Assembly (NCBI GenBank): GCA_944386705.1
Contig: CALXCC010000006.1
Location: 1 to 34,107 of the forward strand
Direction of reading: 5' to 3'
From: an uncultured Clostridia bacterium
GTDB lineage: Bacteria > Bacillota > Clostridia > TANB77 > CAG-508
DNA length: 34,107 bases
Notes under the pieces: model-generated
What the model saw: the letters and a program-made list of their open reading frames with translations, nothing else
What the model was told of the DNA's origin: nothing
The model's database searches: none
Translations under genes and position numbers: made by a program
Shown: positions 1 to 8,500 of the stretch, one piece after another
How the letters are laid out: every line of letters begins with the position of its first letter
How positions within the stretch are numbered: the first letter of the stretch is position 1

Positions 1-142
1 TATTAGGTTCTTTTTCATTTTTGGTTATTTCTTTTTTTGGTTTAGAATTTTGTTTACAAAGATATTTAATAGTTCTATATACACACCAAACTCCTGTTAG
101 AAATTCTAAAACTAGAATTATGTAATATACTGTTATACTCAT
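1..142 (-). CDS. Small membrane protein, C-terminus cut by window edge
   Basis: A minus-strand reading frame opens with ATG at 142-140, behind a GGAGGGA ribosome site 6 bases upstream, and runs off the left edge after 47 codons. The visible peptide starts MSITVYYIILVLEFL, giving one hydrophobic segment at about residues 3-22, followed by a Lys/Asn/Glu-rich tail that should be cytoplasmic. It looks like a single-pass small membrane protein. I do not recognise a family. A promoter candidate lies at 277-305. The call rests on the ribosome site, the open frame and the membrane-protein composition. Confidence 0.5.
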   Translation of the reverse strand, partial: MSITVYYIILVLEFLTGVWCVYRTIKYLCKQNSKPKKEITKNEKEPN

Positions 143-276
143 AAATTCCCTCCATATACAAAAATGAAGAAATAACTCCAAGTTAAATCTCCATCATTAG
201 TTACAATTATTATATTATTTGATAATTTTTTGAATATGCATATATGATATTTGCCATTCTTTTCCATTTGCAAATA

Positions 277-305
277 ATTCTATCATAATAAAATCTAAAA
301 TTCAA
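277..305 (-). promoter_or_regulatory. Promoter candidate for the truncated small membrane gene
   Basis: On the minus strand there is TTGAAT at 305-300, a 17-base spacer, and TAGAAT at 282-277. Transcription would start near 270, giving an untranslated leader of about 128 bases before the ATG at 142. The match is good but not perfect, and this genome is AT-rich, so chance matches occur. Confidence 0.35.
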
Positions 306-408
306 TATTTTTTTGTAAATTTTTGTAATTTATTGTGACATTTTGTTGTTTAATATTATTTTTCATTTTAGCTTATTTTAGAATCAAAGTTACTCTTTAT
401 ACATTTTG

Positions 409-560
409 CAGGATCAGTGAGACGTCTCGTATCCCGATAACTGCCTAAAATCGTGGCTTTTAGCAGGGTGCCCTTTGAAAATTGAGTATACTTTTGTATG
501 TCAACTCTTTTAAGCAAAAACAAGCATAAATGTTCAATTTATACTTGTTTTTTATTTTTT
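409..560 (+). ncRNA. Candidate structured small RNA, family not recognised
   Basis: This stretch is visibly less AT-rich than its surroundings and full of pairing. GGAT at 411-414 can pair with ATCC about 20 bases on, enclosing a GAG-ACGT-CTC hairpin. CTGCCTAAAA pairs with TTTTAGCAG around a short loop (about 441-465). A GGGTGCCC block follows. A TATACA -10-like box at 398-403 would place the start near 409. The stretch ends in a clear hairpin plus T-run at 516-560. No open frame with a ribosome site covers it. It does not match the core motifs I know for T-box, SAM, TPP, c-di-GMP, guanidine, 6S, SRP or RNase P RNA. Strand is assigned from promoter and terminator polarity; the opposite strand is possible. 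Confidence 0.45.
516..560 (+). terminator. Rho-independent terminator of the small RNA candidate
   Basis: The stem ACAAGCATAAAT (520-531) pairs with ATTTATACTTGT (537-548), with one C/A mismatch and a 5-base loop, followed by a long T-run. The flanking A-run means it could also terminate minus-strand transcripts arriving from the GNAT gene. Confidence 0.7.
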
Positions 561-566
561 ATTTGA

Positions 567-806
567 TTTCTTCTTTCAAATTATTATATCTTTAACATTT
601 TTGTTATTGGGTTTATAATTTATTTGTTTAGATGTATTAACATATTCGTTAATTGGTATGATTTTTCTTAATGCTATTTCTTTCTAATCAATTACTCCAC
701 GATCGATTCTGTGCCATTTTTAACTGGCTTTACTCCACAATCACAAATAGATTTAAACGCTATTTTATGGTCAACGATAATCACTTTATCATAATTATCT
801 TTTGTT
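567..806 (-). pseudogene. Two short coding-like remnants, identity uncertain
   Basis: Downstream of the GNAT gene, the minus strand holds two open stretches without usable starts. The first (about 806-688) reads in part DHKIAFKSICDCGVKPV and ends in TAA. The second, in another frame (about 670-567), reads in part IIPINEYVNTSKQINYKPN and ends in TGA. The composition looks protein-coding. The first tail vaguely resembles the C-terminal end of large serine recombinases, but that is a weak impression. It may be debris of a lost mobile gene or simply non-coding DNA. Confidence 0.2.
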
Positions 807-813
807 TTTCATA

Positions 814-1065
814 TTAATTGTTTTCTATAATTTTTTTAGCATATGAACAATCTGATTCGAGTCTTTTCCCATAGTTCTTAGCATTTTCAATAACACTCTC
901 TACTAATTTTCTTGCAATTCCCTGGCCTTGATATAAACTATTAACTTCTGTATGTACAATATTCCAATACTTTTCAAACTCTATAAAGTCACATTCTCCA
1001 ATCTCTATATCACCATCCATTGCAACTGTTCTATTTTTTTCTTTATTAAATATTATTTTAATCAT
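814..1065 (-). CDS. Small GNAT-type N-acetyltransferase (YjdJ-like)
   Basis: An 83-residue protein of the short GNAT subfamily represented by YjdJ (PF14542 type). It begins with a beta-strand pair (MIKIIFNKEKNRTVAMDGD). The acetyl-CoA loop GQGIARKLVE is at about residues 48-57, and CSYAKKIIEN, the usual end of this family, is at the C-terminus. The length is near the family norm of about 90 residues, so it is probably intact. The substrate is unknown. AAGGAG at 1076-1071 serves the start ATG. That ATG overlaps the TGA of the upstream DUF2207 frame as read, so the two are probably co-transcribed. Confidence 0.75.
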   Translation of the reverse strand: MIKIIFNKEKNRTVAMDGDIEIGECDFIEFEKYWNIVHTEVNSLYQGQGIARKLVESVIENAKNYGKRLESDCSYAKKIIENN

Positions 1066-3014
1066 AACTTTCTCCTTATTCTAGATATCTTATCTTCCTC
1101 CTCCACCACCTCCGGCCGCCGGCCTCCGCCACCGCCACCAGAGAATCCTCCGCCACCTCCTGTGGCTGAAGAATATGTACTAGATATTGAATTACTAATA
1201 AAGCCTGAAAAACTGTGTGAAAAATCTGTATGTGTCATTAAATACATATATGTATAATTTCCTGTATTTATTGTATTTTCTAAATCTGGATATACTATTT
1301 TCAATTGTTTTAGTACTTTATCTGCTATTCCAAAAGCAGTCGCATATACCAAGAATTTTTCCCAAAGTATAATTTCTGGCACTTCTTTTTCTTGTATCAA
1401 AGAAAATTCTTCCATATATTTTTTTAAGCCTTTCCATTTTTCCGCCTCGTCTATTCCTTTTTGGGTAAATACATTTATCTTACCCAATTCTATATATATA
1501 CTAATAATATTTGCAATACATACAATTGTAAAAGGTATTATAGATATTAATGAAAATAGACTTATTGGTAAACAAACTGGAGCTATAAAAACTAGAATAA
1601 ATACTAAACCTAAGATATACCATAAGTTTGATTTTGATATTTTCTCATATTTTAAAGCTTCACTTTTATCTCTTATCCCTTTATCTTCTAGTTCTTTCTT
1701 TGTTGTTTTTTCTAAATCTTCTTCTAATTTAACAACTTTGCTTGTGTTATTTCTTATATATTTTTCTAATTCTTCTACAGTTATTTCATCATTTCCTATT
1801 TGGTTTATGGCATCAAGTAAGAATTGTGCAATTATTTTTTCATTGAAACTATTTAAATTTAGTAAAGCTTCTTTTCCTAAGATTTTTATATAAACATTTT
1901 CTTTTCCCCATTTTATCTTTTCAACTTTAAAACTAATTTTCCCTTTTAAACTTAAATCCAACAACGTAGCAGAAAATATTTTTCCAATATCTGTGCTTGA
2001 TAAATTTTTCTTTATATTTTTAAATATACATAATGCTTCAGCAGGTGTTGCATCTTCTCTTGGAATCTCTCTAAAATAAATTATGTCTTCTGTTTTATTT
2101 AATTTTTTTAATTTCTTTATTTCCTTTATTCTCTGTATTAATTTTTTAATCATTATTATTGTAATAAGTATTAAAGCAATGCTTATAATTAGAACTATAA
2201 GTAATGATACAAATTTGTTTGCTTTCCTTTTCATATTTGCTTCATTTGCCCATAGAGTTTCTTCTTCTATAACATTATTTAAAATGTCTTTATTTTCACC
2301 TCTTTTGCTATAAGTAATCATATCAGTTGGAAATAAAGACCTTACTTCTACATATTTTCCCGCACTAAAATTGTTTATTGTGAATTCAATTTTATTTAAA
2401 TCTGTTACATATATTTCTCCATTTAAATCTTCTGTATGCCCCCAAACTTTAATATTTTCTTTTGTATCTGCAAAACTTGGCAAAGTAATTGTTCCTGTTA
2501 TTTCTTTAGCATCAACTTCAAACTCTTCGCCTACAAATTGCCAATATAATTCTGCATAATCTGAATATTTAGAAATAGCATCTTCTACTGTATAAGAAAT
2601 TTGATATATTCTGTTATCACTTTTATTATCAAGACCAACTCCCCACGCAATTTCAAAATTTCCATCGTCATTTAGCATTCCATAATAACAATTATTTGTT
2701 ACGTGATACATATACTGTTCCACTTCTGTAAGAGGTTTTTCACCATTTGTAATATTAGTTACCTTTACATCTTTAATATCAGAATATCTTGATTTGTCTG
2801 TTTTAAATGTCTTAAATAAGGTATTCGTATTATGGATATTAATATCCCACGTTTCTGTTATATGCATTTTACCATCATCGCTAATTTTTGCATCAAAATT
2901 CAAATTATTTAAATATAAATTATTTGAATTTGCTTCACTTGGCATATTCATATTTAGTATTATTCCAAGTACAAAAAATACAAAAACACATAATAATTTT
3001 TTCAACTTTCTCAT
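1062..3014 (-). CDS. DUF2207 membrane protein with shifted glycine-rich tail
   Basis: A 650-residue DUF2207-family (YciQ-like) protein. It has an N-terminal signal peptide (about residues 5-24), an extracytoplasmic beta-rich domain to about 260, one membrane segment at about 268-290, a cytoplasmic segment, a second hydrophobic pair at about 470-515, and a Gly-rich C-terminus. Family members normally end in a run of glycines and a stop. Here GGGGGFSGGGGGG changes abruptly to RRPEVVEEEDK. A one-base shift within the palindrome GGCCGGCGGCC near 1112-1124 restores AGGGGGGR and a TAA at 1092-1090, the expected ending. The present tail is therefore probably an indel product, natural or from sequencing. 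The start is supported by AAAGGGA upstream. Function is not established for the family; it is thought to act at the cell envelope. Confidence 0.8.
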   Translation of the reverse strand: MRKLKKLLCVFVFFVLGIILNMNMPSEANSNNLYLNNLNFDAKISDDGKMHITETWDINIHNTNTLFKTFKTDKSRYSDIKDVKVTNITNGEKPLTEVEQYMYHVTNNCYYGMLNDDGNFEIAWGVGLDNKSDNRIYQISYTVEDAISKYSDYAELYWQFVGEEFEVDAKEITGTITLPSFADTKENIKVWGHTEDLNGEIYVTDLNKIEFTINNFSAGKYVEVRSLFPTDMITYSKRGENKDILNNVIEEETLWANEANMKRKANKFVSLLIVLIISIALILITIIMIKKLIQRIKEIKKLKKLNKTEDIIYFREIPREDATPAEALCIFKNIKKNLSSTDIGKIFSATLLDLSLKGKISFKVEKIKWGKENVYIKILGKEALLNLNSFNEKIIAQFLLDAINQIGNDEITVEELEKYIRNNTSKVVKLEEDLEKTTKKELEDKGIRDKSEALKYEKISKSNLWYILGLVFILVFIAPVCLPISLFSLISIIPFTIVCIANIISIYIELGKINVFTQKGIDEAEKWKGLKKYMEEFSLIQEKEVPEIILWEKFLVYATAFGIADKVLKQLKIVYPDLENTINTGNYTYMYLMTHTDFSHSFSGFISNSISSTYSSATGGGGGFSGGGGGGRRPEVVEEEDKISRIRRKL

Positions 3015-3046
3015 ATTTTATTCCCTTTCATTTTCATTTTTTTAAT

Positions 3047-3075
3047 ATTATATACTTACTAATATTTTAAAGCAA
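3047..3075 (-). promoter_or_regulatory. Promoter of the DUF2207 gene
   Basis: TTGCTT at 3075-3070, 17-base spacer, TATAAT at 3052-3047 on the minus strand, about 33 bases before the start codon. A strong sigma-A-type match. Confidence 0.7.
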
Positions 3076-3108
3076 TAGCTTTTTAATCTTTTTTATGATA
3101 TTATATAA

Positions 3109-3179
3109 GTGAACTTTGGGGACGTTCCTTAAAGTTCAAATTTTAAAAGTGAACTTTAAGGAACGTCCCCAAAGTTCAC
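3109..3179. repeat. REP-like double palindrome, copy 1
   Basis: Two 30-base arms (3109-3138 and 3150-3179) are perfect reverse complements around an 11-base loop. Each arm is itself a near palindrome (TGAACTTT...AAAGTTCA around GGGGACGTTCC). The element sits between rqcH and its likely promoter region and ends 3 bases before the rqcH ribosome site, so it should be in the rqcH leader. There is no T-run after it, so it is not a plain terminator. A second copy is at 12361-12461. The architecture resembles REP/BIME elements mobilised by Y1 (RAYT) transposases; no such transposase is in the window. Confidence 0.85.
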
Positions 3180-3196
3180 ATCAGGAGGTATAGTAT

Positions 3197-4975
3197 ATGG
3201 CATTTGACGGGATCGTAACAAAAGCAATTGCTTCAGAACTTAATTTGCTTTCTGGAGCTAGAATAGATAAAATTTTTCAACCTAATAACAATAATGTAAT
3301 TTTAGGTTTTTATTTAAATGGTTCAAATTATGTTTTAAATATTTGTACTAATTCTCAAAATTATAGAGTTCATTTAACTACACATCTTAGAAGTAACCCA
3401 AAAGTTGCTCCTAATTTTTGTATGGTTTTACGTAAACATCTGATAGGTTTAAGAATTAAAAATATAATCACTAGTCATTTAGAGAGGATTATAACTATTG
3501 AGTTTGAAGGTTTTGATGATATTGATGATTTAATTTCTAAGAAATTAATTATTGAACTTATGGGAAAACATTGTAATGTTATACTTTTAAATGATGATGG
3601 CACAATTATTGATAGTTTGCGTCATATTAGAAGCGAGGATTCTACTCATATTGTTGTTCCTCACATCAGGTATACTTATCCTGAAGTTAAAAAACTTAAT
3701 TTTTTAGATTGTAATTCTTTCCAGGATTTTGAAGAAAAGCTTACTTCTTCTAATAATCCTGATAATACTAATAATTCTAATAACTCTAATCCTTCAAATT
3801 ATTCTAGTTTTCCTAATTTAGAAAAGCTTGGGTCTAACATTTCTAATACTTTTAACGGAATAAGTAAGGGTCTTATTCATTTTATTATTGAAGATTTAAA
3901 TATTACTAAGCTATCTGATATATATAATTATCTAGAAACTTTAATTTCAGGTACTGATTCTTTAAATTTAAAATTTGTTAAGTCTACAAATTTAAATAAG
4001 AAAGAAGATTACTTTTTAGTACCTAGCGAAAATATAGAATCTTTTTCTTTAAACTTTTTTTTAGATGATTTTTATTATGAAAAAGAAACAAGTGAAGAAT
4101 TAAAAACTAGTAGAAATACTATTTTAAAATTGATTTTGTCTACTTTGAAGAAATATAAAAAAAGATTAGAAAATATTAATTCTAAGCTAAAAGAGTGCGA
4201 TAATATGGATATTTATAAACTTTACGGTGAACTTATTACTGCTAATTTATATCGCATTCCAAATAAGAATTTAAAAGAAATTGAATTAGAAAATTATTAT
4301 GATAATAATAAGATGATTATAATTCCTTTGGATTCTAAGTATTTACCTAGCGCAAATGCTAAGAGATTTTTTAAGAAATATAATAAATTAAAAAATGCTT
4401 TAGAAATTGTATCTGCACAAAAGGATGAAACTATTAAAGAATTAGATTACTTAGAAAGTATTGTTTATGAATTAGAATCAGCCACTTCTTTAGAAGAACT
4501 TTCTGTAATATTTGAAGAAATCTCAGAAAATGTTATTTTTAAAGATAAAATTAAATCTACACAAAAATCAAAAACTGGCAAAATAAAGAAATCTAATCTT
4601 ACTAAAAATAAAAATGTAAATTTTAATCCTTTAAAATTTACTATTGATGGCTTTACTCTTCTAGTTGGAAGAAATAACAAAGAGAATGATTATCTAACAT
4701 TGAAATATGCTAATAAACAAGACTTATGGTTTCACACAAAAGATATTCACGGAAGTCACGCTATATTATTATTAAATAATATTACACCTTCCCAGGATAT
4801 TTTGGCTAAGTGTGCTGAAATTACAGCTTATCATAGTAAGGCTAGGCTTTCTTCAAATGTACCTGTTGATGTTTGTGAGGTTCGTTATGTTAAAAAGCCA
4901 AATGGTGCAAAACCTGGTATGGTAATTTATACTAACTATCATACTTTATATGTTAATCCTTTACAACACATTTAG
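3197..4975 (+). CDS. rqcH: RqcH/NFACT ribosome-associated quality control protein
   Basis: A 592-residue NFACT protein, the bacterial Rqc2 homologue. In this family it binds the 50S-peptidyl-tRNA complex of stalled ribosomes and recruits tRNA-Ala to add an alanine tail for degradation. The NFACT-N start MAFDGIVTKAI is typical. A coiled-coil middle follows (about 300-440), then NFACT-R with DLWFHTKDIHGSH near residue 510 and a closing KPGMVIYTNYHT segment. The position matching the Asp-Arg pair of Bacillus RqcH (D97/R98) reads Glu96-Arg97. An Asn/Ser/Pro-rich low-complexity insert lies at about residues 184-208. AGGAGG at 3183-3188 sets the start. Older annotation calls such proteins fibronectin-binding. 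Confidence 0.93.
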   Translation: MAFDGIVTKAIASELNLLSGARIDKIFQPNNNNVILGFYLNGSNYVLNICTNSQNYRVHLTTHLRSNPKVAPNFCMVLRKHLIGLRIKNIITSHLERIITIEFEGFDDIDDLISKKLIIELMGKHCNVILLNDDGTIIDSLRHIRSEDSTHIVVPHIRYTYPEVKKLNFLDCNSFQDFEEKLTSSNNPDNTNNSNNSNPSNYSSFPNLEKLGSNISNTFNGISKGLIHFIIEDLNITKLSDIYNYLETLISGTDSLNLKFVKSTNLNKKEDYFLVPSENIESFSLNFFLDDFYYEKETSEELKTSRNTILKLILSTLKKYKKRLENINSKLKECDNMDIYKLYGELITANLYRIPNKNLKEIELENYYDNNKMIIIPLDSKYLPSANAKRFFKKYNKLKNALEIVSAQKDETIKELDYLESIVYELESATSLEELSVIFEEISENVIFKDKIKSTQKSKTGKIKKSNLTKNKNVNFNPLKFTIDGFTLLVGRNNKENDYLTLKYANKQDLWFHTKDIHGSHAILLLNNITPSQDILAKCAEITAYHSKARLSSNVPVDVCEVRYVKKPNGAKPGMVIYTNYHTLYVNPLQHI

Positions 4976-5023
4976 TCTACTTGTTTATTTTCCTGCTTTC
5001 TTTTTCTTGTTTCTTAAAAAAAT

Positions 5024-5056
5024 AAAATAGGAATATTTTAAAAGTATTCCTATTTT
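5024..5056. terminator. Bidirectional terminator between rqcH and the addA operon
   Basis: AAAATAGGAATA (5024-5035) pairs perfectly with TATTCCTATTTT (5045-5056) around a 9-base loop, with T-rich sequence on both exits. It lies between convergent genes ending at 4975 and 5062. Confidence 0.8.
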
Positions 5057-5061
5057 TACTT

Positions 5062-5529
5062 TTACCATAATATTAATACTGTCATAGCTGTTAATAACCA
5101 AATTTCTGGTTTTGTTAGTTCGTCTGGTATTAAATCTAATTCTCCTCCATCTTTTTTGTCTACTATAGAAATGTTATAAGATTCTACATCTTCTAATTCA
5201 AAATACATATTAAAATCTTGAGTACTTTGAGCTTCTGTTGTGTTTATTTCTATGTACTTTGTTCCAAGTAAATTATCTCTTTTTGAGTATAAATCAATTT
5301 TTACATATTTTCCTGTTAAATAATCTTCCTTTGAATTTTTTATTGTACCTTTTATTTTCCCATTTACTAATGTTGCCTTAGCTTCTGTAATTTGGACTTG
5401 ACTAGTATTATCTTTTCTTGTTATATCATTATAAGAAGCTTCTAGACTTACATTAATTAAAAATTCTGATAAAATAAAAAATAATATAATCCATAAAGCA
5501 TATTTTATAAAAGTTTTCATTCTATCCAT
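5062..5529 (-). CDS. Membrane-anchored protein with FxLYD-like beta domain, unknown role
   Basis: A 155-residue protein with an N-terminal hydrophobic anchor (about residues 8-27), a soluble middle and a short hydrophobic C-terminus (IWLLTAMTVLIL). The middle, around VNGKIKGTIKNSKEDYL and VKIDLYSKRDNLLGTK, reads like the extracellular FxLYD beta-sandwich domain, in which a tether strand precedes a lineage-specific 'xLYD' strand. That assignment is by eye. The start at 5529 has GGAGA 6 bases upstream; an alternative Met lies three codons on. It lies 52 bases downstream of addA and is probably co-transcribed with it, though no functional link to recombination is evident. Confidence 0.65.
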   Translation of the reverse strand: MDRMKTFIKYALWIILFFILSEFLINVSLEASYNDITRKDNTSQVQITEAKATLVNGKIKGTIKNSKEDYLTGKYVKIDLYSKRDNLLGTKYIEINTTEAQSTQDFNMYFELEDVESYNISIVDKKDGGELDLIPDELTKPEIWLLTAMTVLILW

Positions 5530-5581
5530 AATTTTTCTCCGTTTCTTTTTTTCTCTACCTCTCTATTATACCAGGTATTTG

Positions 5582-8500
5582 CTAAATTTTCAATGCTTTT
5601 CCTAAATATACAGAATAGATATATGTTTTGTAAACTTTTTTATTAAATGCTTTTTCAAGAGCTTCTTTGTAAAGTTCTAATTGCTTTCTATATGTATTTA
5701 TTAGTTGTTCTTCTTTTCCAGGTTCTACATAGTCTGTTTTATAATCAACTAAAATCAAGTTTCCTTCTTTATCTACGTAATATAAGTCAATTATACCTTG
5801 TACTAAAATATTTTCCTCTAGATTATTTTCAGCATTTTCTTCTTTGTAAATTTCGCTTGCTGGAATATTTATATAAAATGGTTTTTCTTTATATATTTCT
5901 TTTGCTTGTTTTAAATCTTCCCAAATTTCAGATTTTGTAAACTCTAAAATTTTAAAAGGATTAATATTATCCGCTTCATTTTGAGTTATTATTTGTTTAG
6001 CAGTTAATTCTTGAATCAATTTTTTTACTTTAGCTATATCGTATTCTTCTTTTTCATTTAACTTTTGTAAACATAAATGAACTAGAGTTCCTTTTTGAGC
6101 TCCTGTTAAAGTTTTTTCTTCGTTTTCTTTTAAGAACTTTGGCTTTTTAAATGTTACTTCTATTATATTTTCTTCTTTTTGTTTTAAGTTTGTTACAGAT
6201 GTCTTTGTAGGGATTGTTGTTGCTAGTTTATTAGGATAACTATAATTTAAAATATTTTCTATATTAGTTAATTCGTCTTTTTTAGTTTCTTCTTCATTTA
6301 ATATTTTTATTATATCAATCTCATTTTGTTCTATTTTTTGAAAACTTTCCATTACTTCATCTTTTTTATAAATTTTTAATTCAACTTTGCTTTGGATTTT
6401 TTCTTTTTCATATTCATAAACTAATAAAATCCAATCAAGATATTTTTTATATTTTTTAACTAATATAGGATTTATTTTACCATCTATTTTTTCATATCTT
6501 TTTATATTTGTTAACATTTTTTCGTTTTCTTTTTGATAATCTTTAGAAAGCCCTGTAATAATTAGTTTTTCTTTTGCTCTTGTTAATGCAACATATAAAA
6601 TTCTCATTTCCTCTGATAGCGTTTCTATAAAAATTTTATTTTTAATTGCAGATTTACTTAAAGTATCATATTGAATTTGTTTGTCATAATCTATATATTT
6701 TACTCCTATTCCCATATCTTGATGCAATAATACATTTTGGTTTAAGTCCATTAGATTAAATTGCTTGCCTGTACTTGCTAAAAATACTACTGGGAATTCT
6801 AGCCCTTTACTTTTATGGATACTCATAATTCTAATAACATTATCATTTTCTCCAATTAGCTTTGCTGATCCCATATCTCCGCTACTTAGTTTTAATTTAT
6901 CTAAAAAGTTTATGAAATTATATAGTCCTTTAAAATTAGAACCTTCATACTGTTTCGCTTTTTGAAATAGCATTTTTAAATTGGCTTGCCTTAAGCTTCC
7001 ATTTGGCATTAGCCCTACATAATTGTAAAAACCTGTATCTATGTAGATTTTCCAAATTAATTCATCCAAAGCCATATATTCTTGTTCTTTTCTCCAGGTT
7101 TTTAGATTTTCTAAAAAATTTTGTATTTTTAGTTTTAGATTTTTATCCACGTCAATTATAGCTTTTTGCATACATCTATAGAAATTATCGAATTTATCAG
7201 ATAGCCTTATTTGCACTAATTCATCATCTGTAAACTTTCCAATTGCTGACCTTAGCACTGTAACTAGTGGAATATCTTGCATTGGATTGTCTATGATTTT
7301 TAGTAAAGATACTATTGTTTGTATTTCAATAGAATCTAAATATTCTTGTGAACTATCTGAAAATACTGGCATTTCTAAACTCAAGATTTCTTTTTCATAA
7401 ATTGGAGCCGAATTAGATGTTGATCTTAGTAAAATAACAATATCTTTATATTCTATATCTCTATACTTTTCTTTTTTTCTGTCCCATACTTGAAATTTAT
7501 TGTCTATTAATTTTTTAATTTCATTTGCAACAAATCTTGCTTCTAGTTCTATATCTTCTAGTCTTTCTTCTTGCTCTTCTTCATCTTCTTCTGTTTTTGT
7601 TTCTGTAAAATCTATTTCTTGTGTTTCAAAATTTTCTTCGTCATCTCTTTTTAAATCCAATATCTTAATTTCTGTGTTTAGATTTTGATTTATACTAGAA
7701 TAGTCTGCTCCTAAATTCAAATATTCTTCTTCGTTATATTCGATATCTCCTAATTGATTACTCATAATGTCTTGGAATATCATATTTGTAAATTCTAGTA
7801 CATTTCCCCTACTTCTAAAGTTTTTAAATAATTGAATCTTTAAACTGTCTTTTTCTTCTTTTTCATTTATTGTTTTATAAGTTTTATATTTTTCCAAGAA
7901 TAATTCTGGCATGGCTTGACGAAATTTATAAATACTTTGTTTTACGTCTCCTACCATAAATACATTGTTTCCTTTAGATACTGAATTTAAAATACATTCT
8001 TGTACAAGGTTACTATCTTGGTACTCATCAATTGCAATTTCTTCATATTTTTCTTGATACCTTTTTGCTACTTCTGATGGAACCATTTTTCCATTTTCTT
8101 CTTTTAGCAAAATTTTTAGTGCAAAGTGTTCAATATTATGGAAATCCACAATATTTTTATCTCTTTTGCGCTTTGAAAATTCTTCCTCAAATTCAAATAT
8201 TTTATTTTTTAATTTGAATAGAATATCATACATATCATATATGTCTTTATTTGCTTGATTAGAGTCACAAATTAAGATTTTGTCTAATATTTTTTGCAAT
8301 TTTTTCTTTACATCGTCTCTTATTTGTTTTGCTTCATCTTTTTTTTCAGAATCTATTTTTTGCCTTGGCCAAGCTACAAATTTTATAGTTTGATTTATAT
8401 TATATGCTTTATCCCAGCTATCTAAATTGTTTTTCAAGCCTTCTAACATATCTATATCATTTCTTATTGTCTGCCAAAACTTTATTAAGTCTGGTTCACA

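Noticed and set aside
139..267. 42-codon minus-strand frame ending at the ATG of the first small membrane gene
   Set aside because: No ribosome site, and its ATG lies almost at the predicted transcript start. Composition is ordinary; the region is better read as untranslated leader.
409..480. Small RNA candidate as a riboswitch for a downstream gene
   Set aside because: No plus-strand gene follows the terminator for more than 2.5 kb, so cis-control on this strand has no target.
952..1257. Plus-strand frame with a proline-rich stretch
   Set aside because: It is the reverse image of the glycine-rich DUF2207 tail, with no ribosome site and no family resemblance.
3109..3179. REP-like arms as LexA (SOS) boxes because of GAAC and GTTC
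   Set aside because: The spacing is not GAAC-N4-GTTC, and the elements flank genes with no SOS link.
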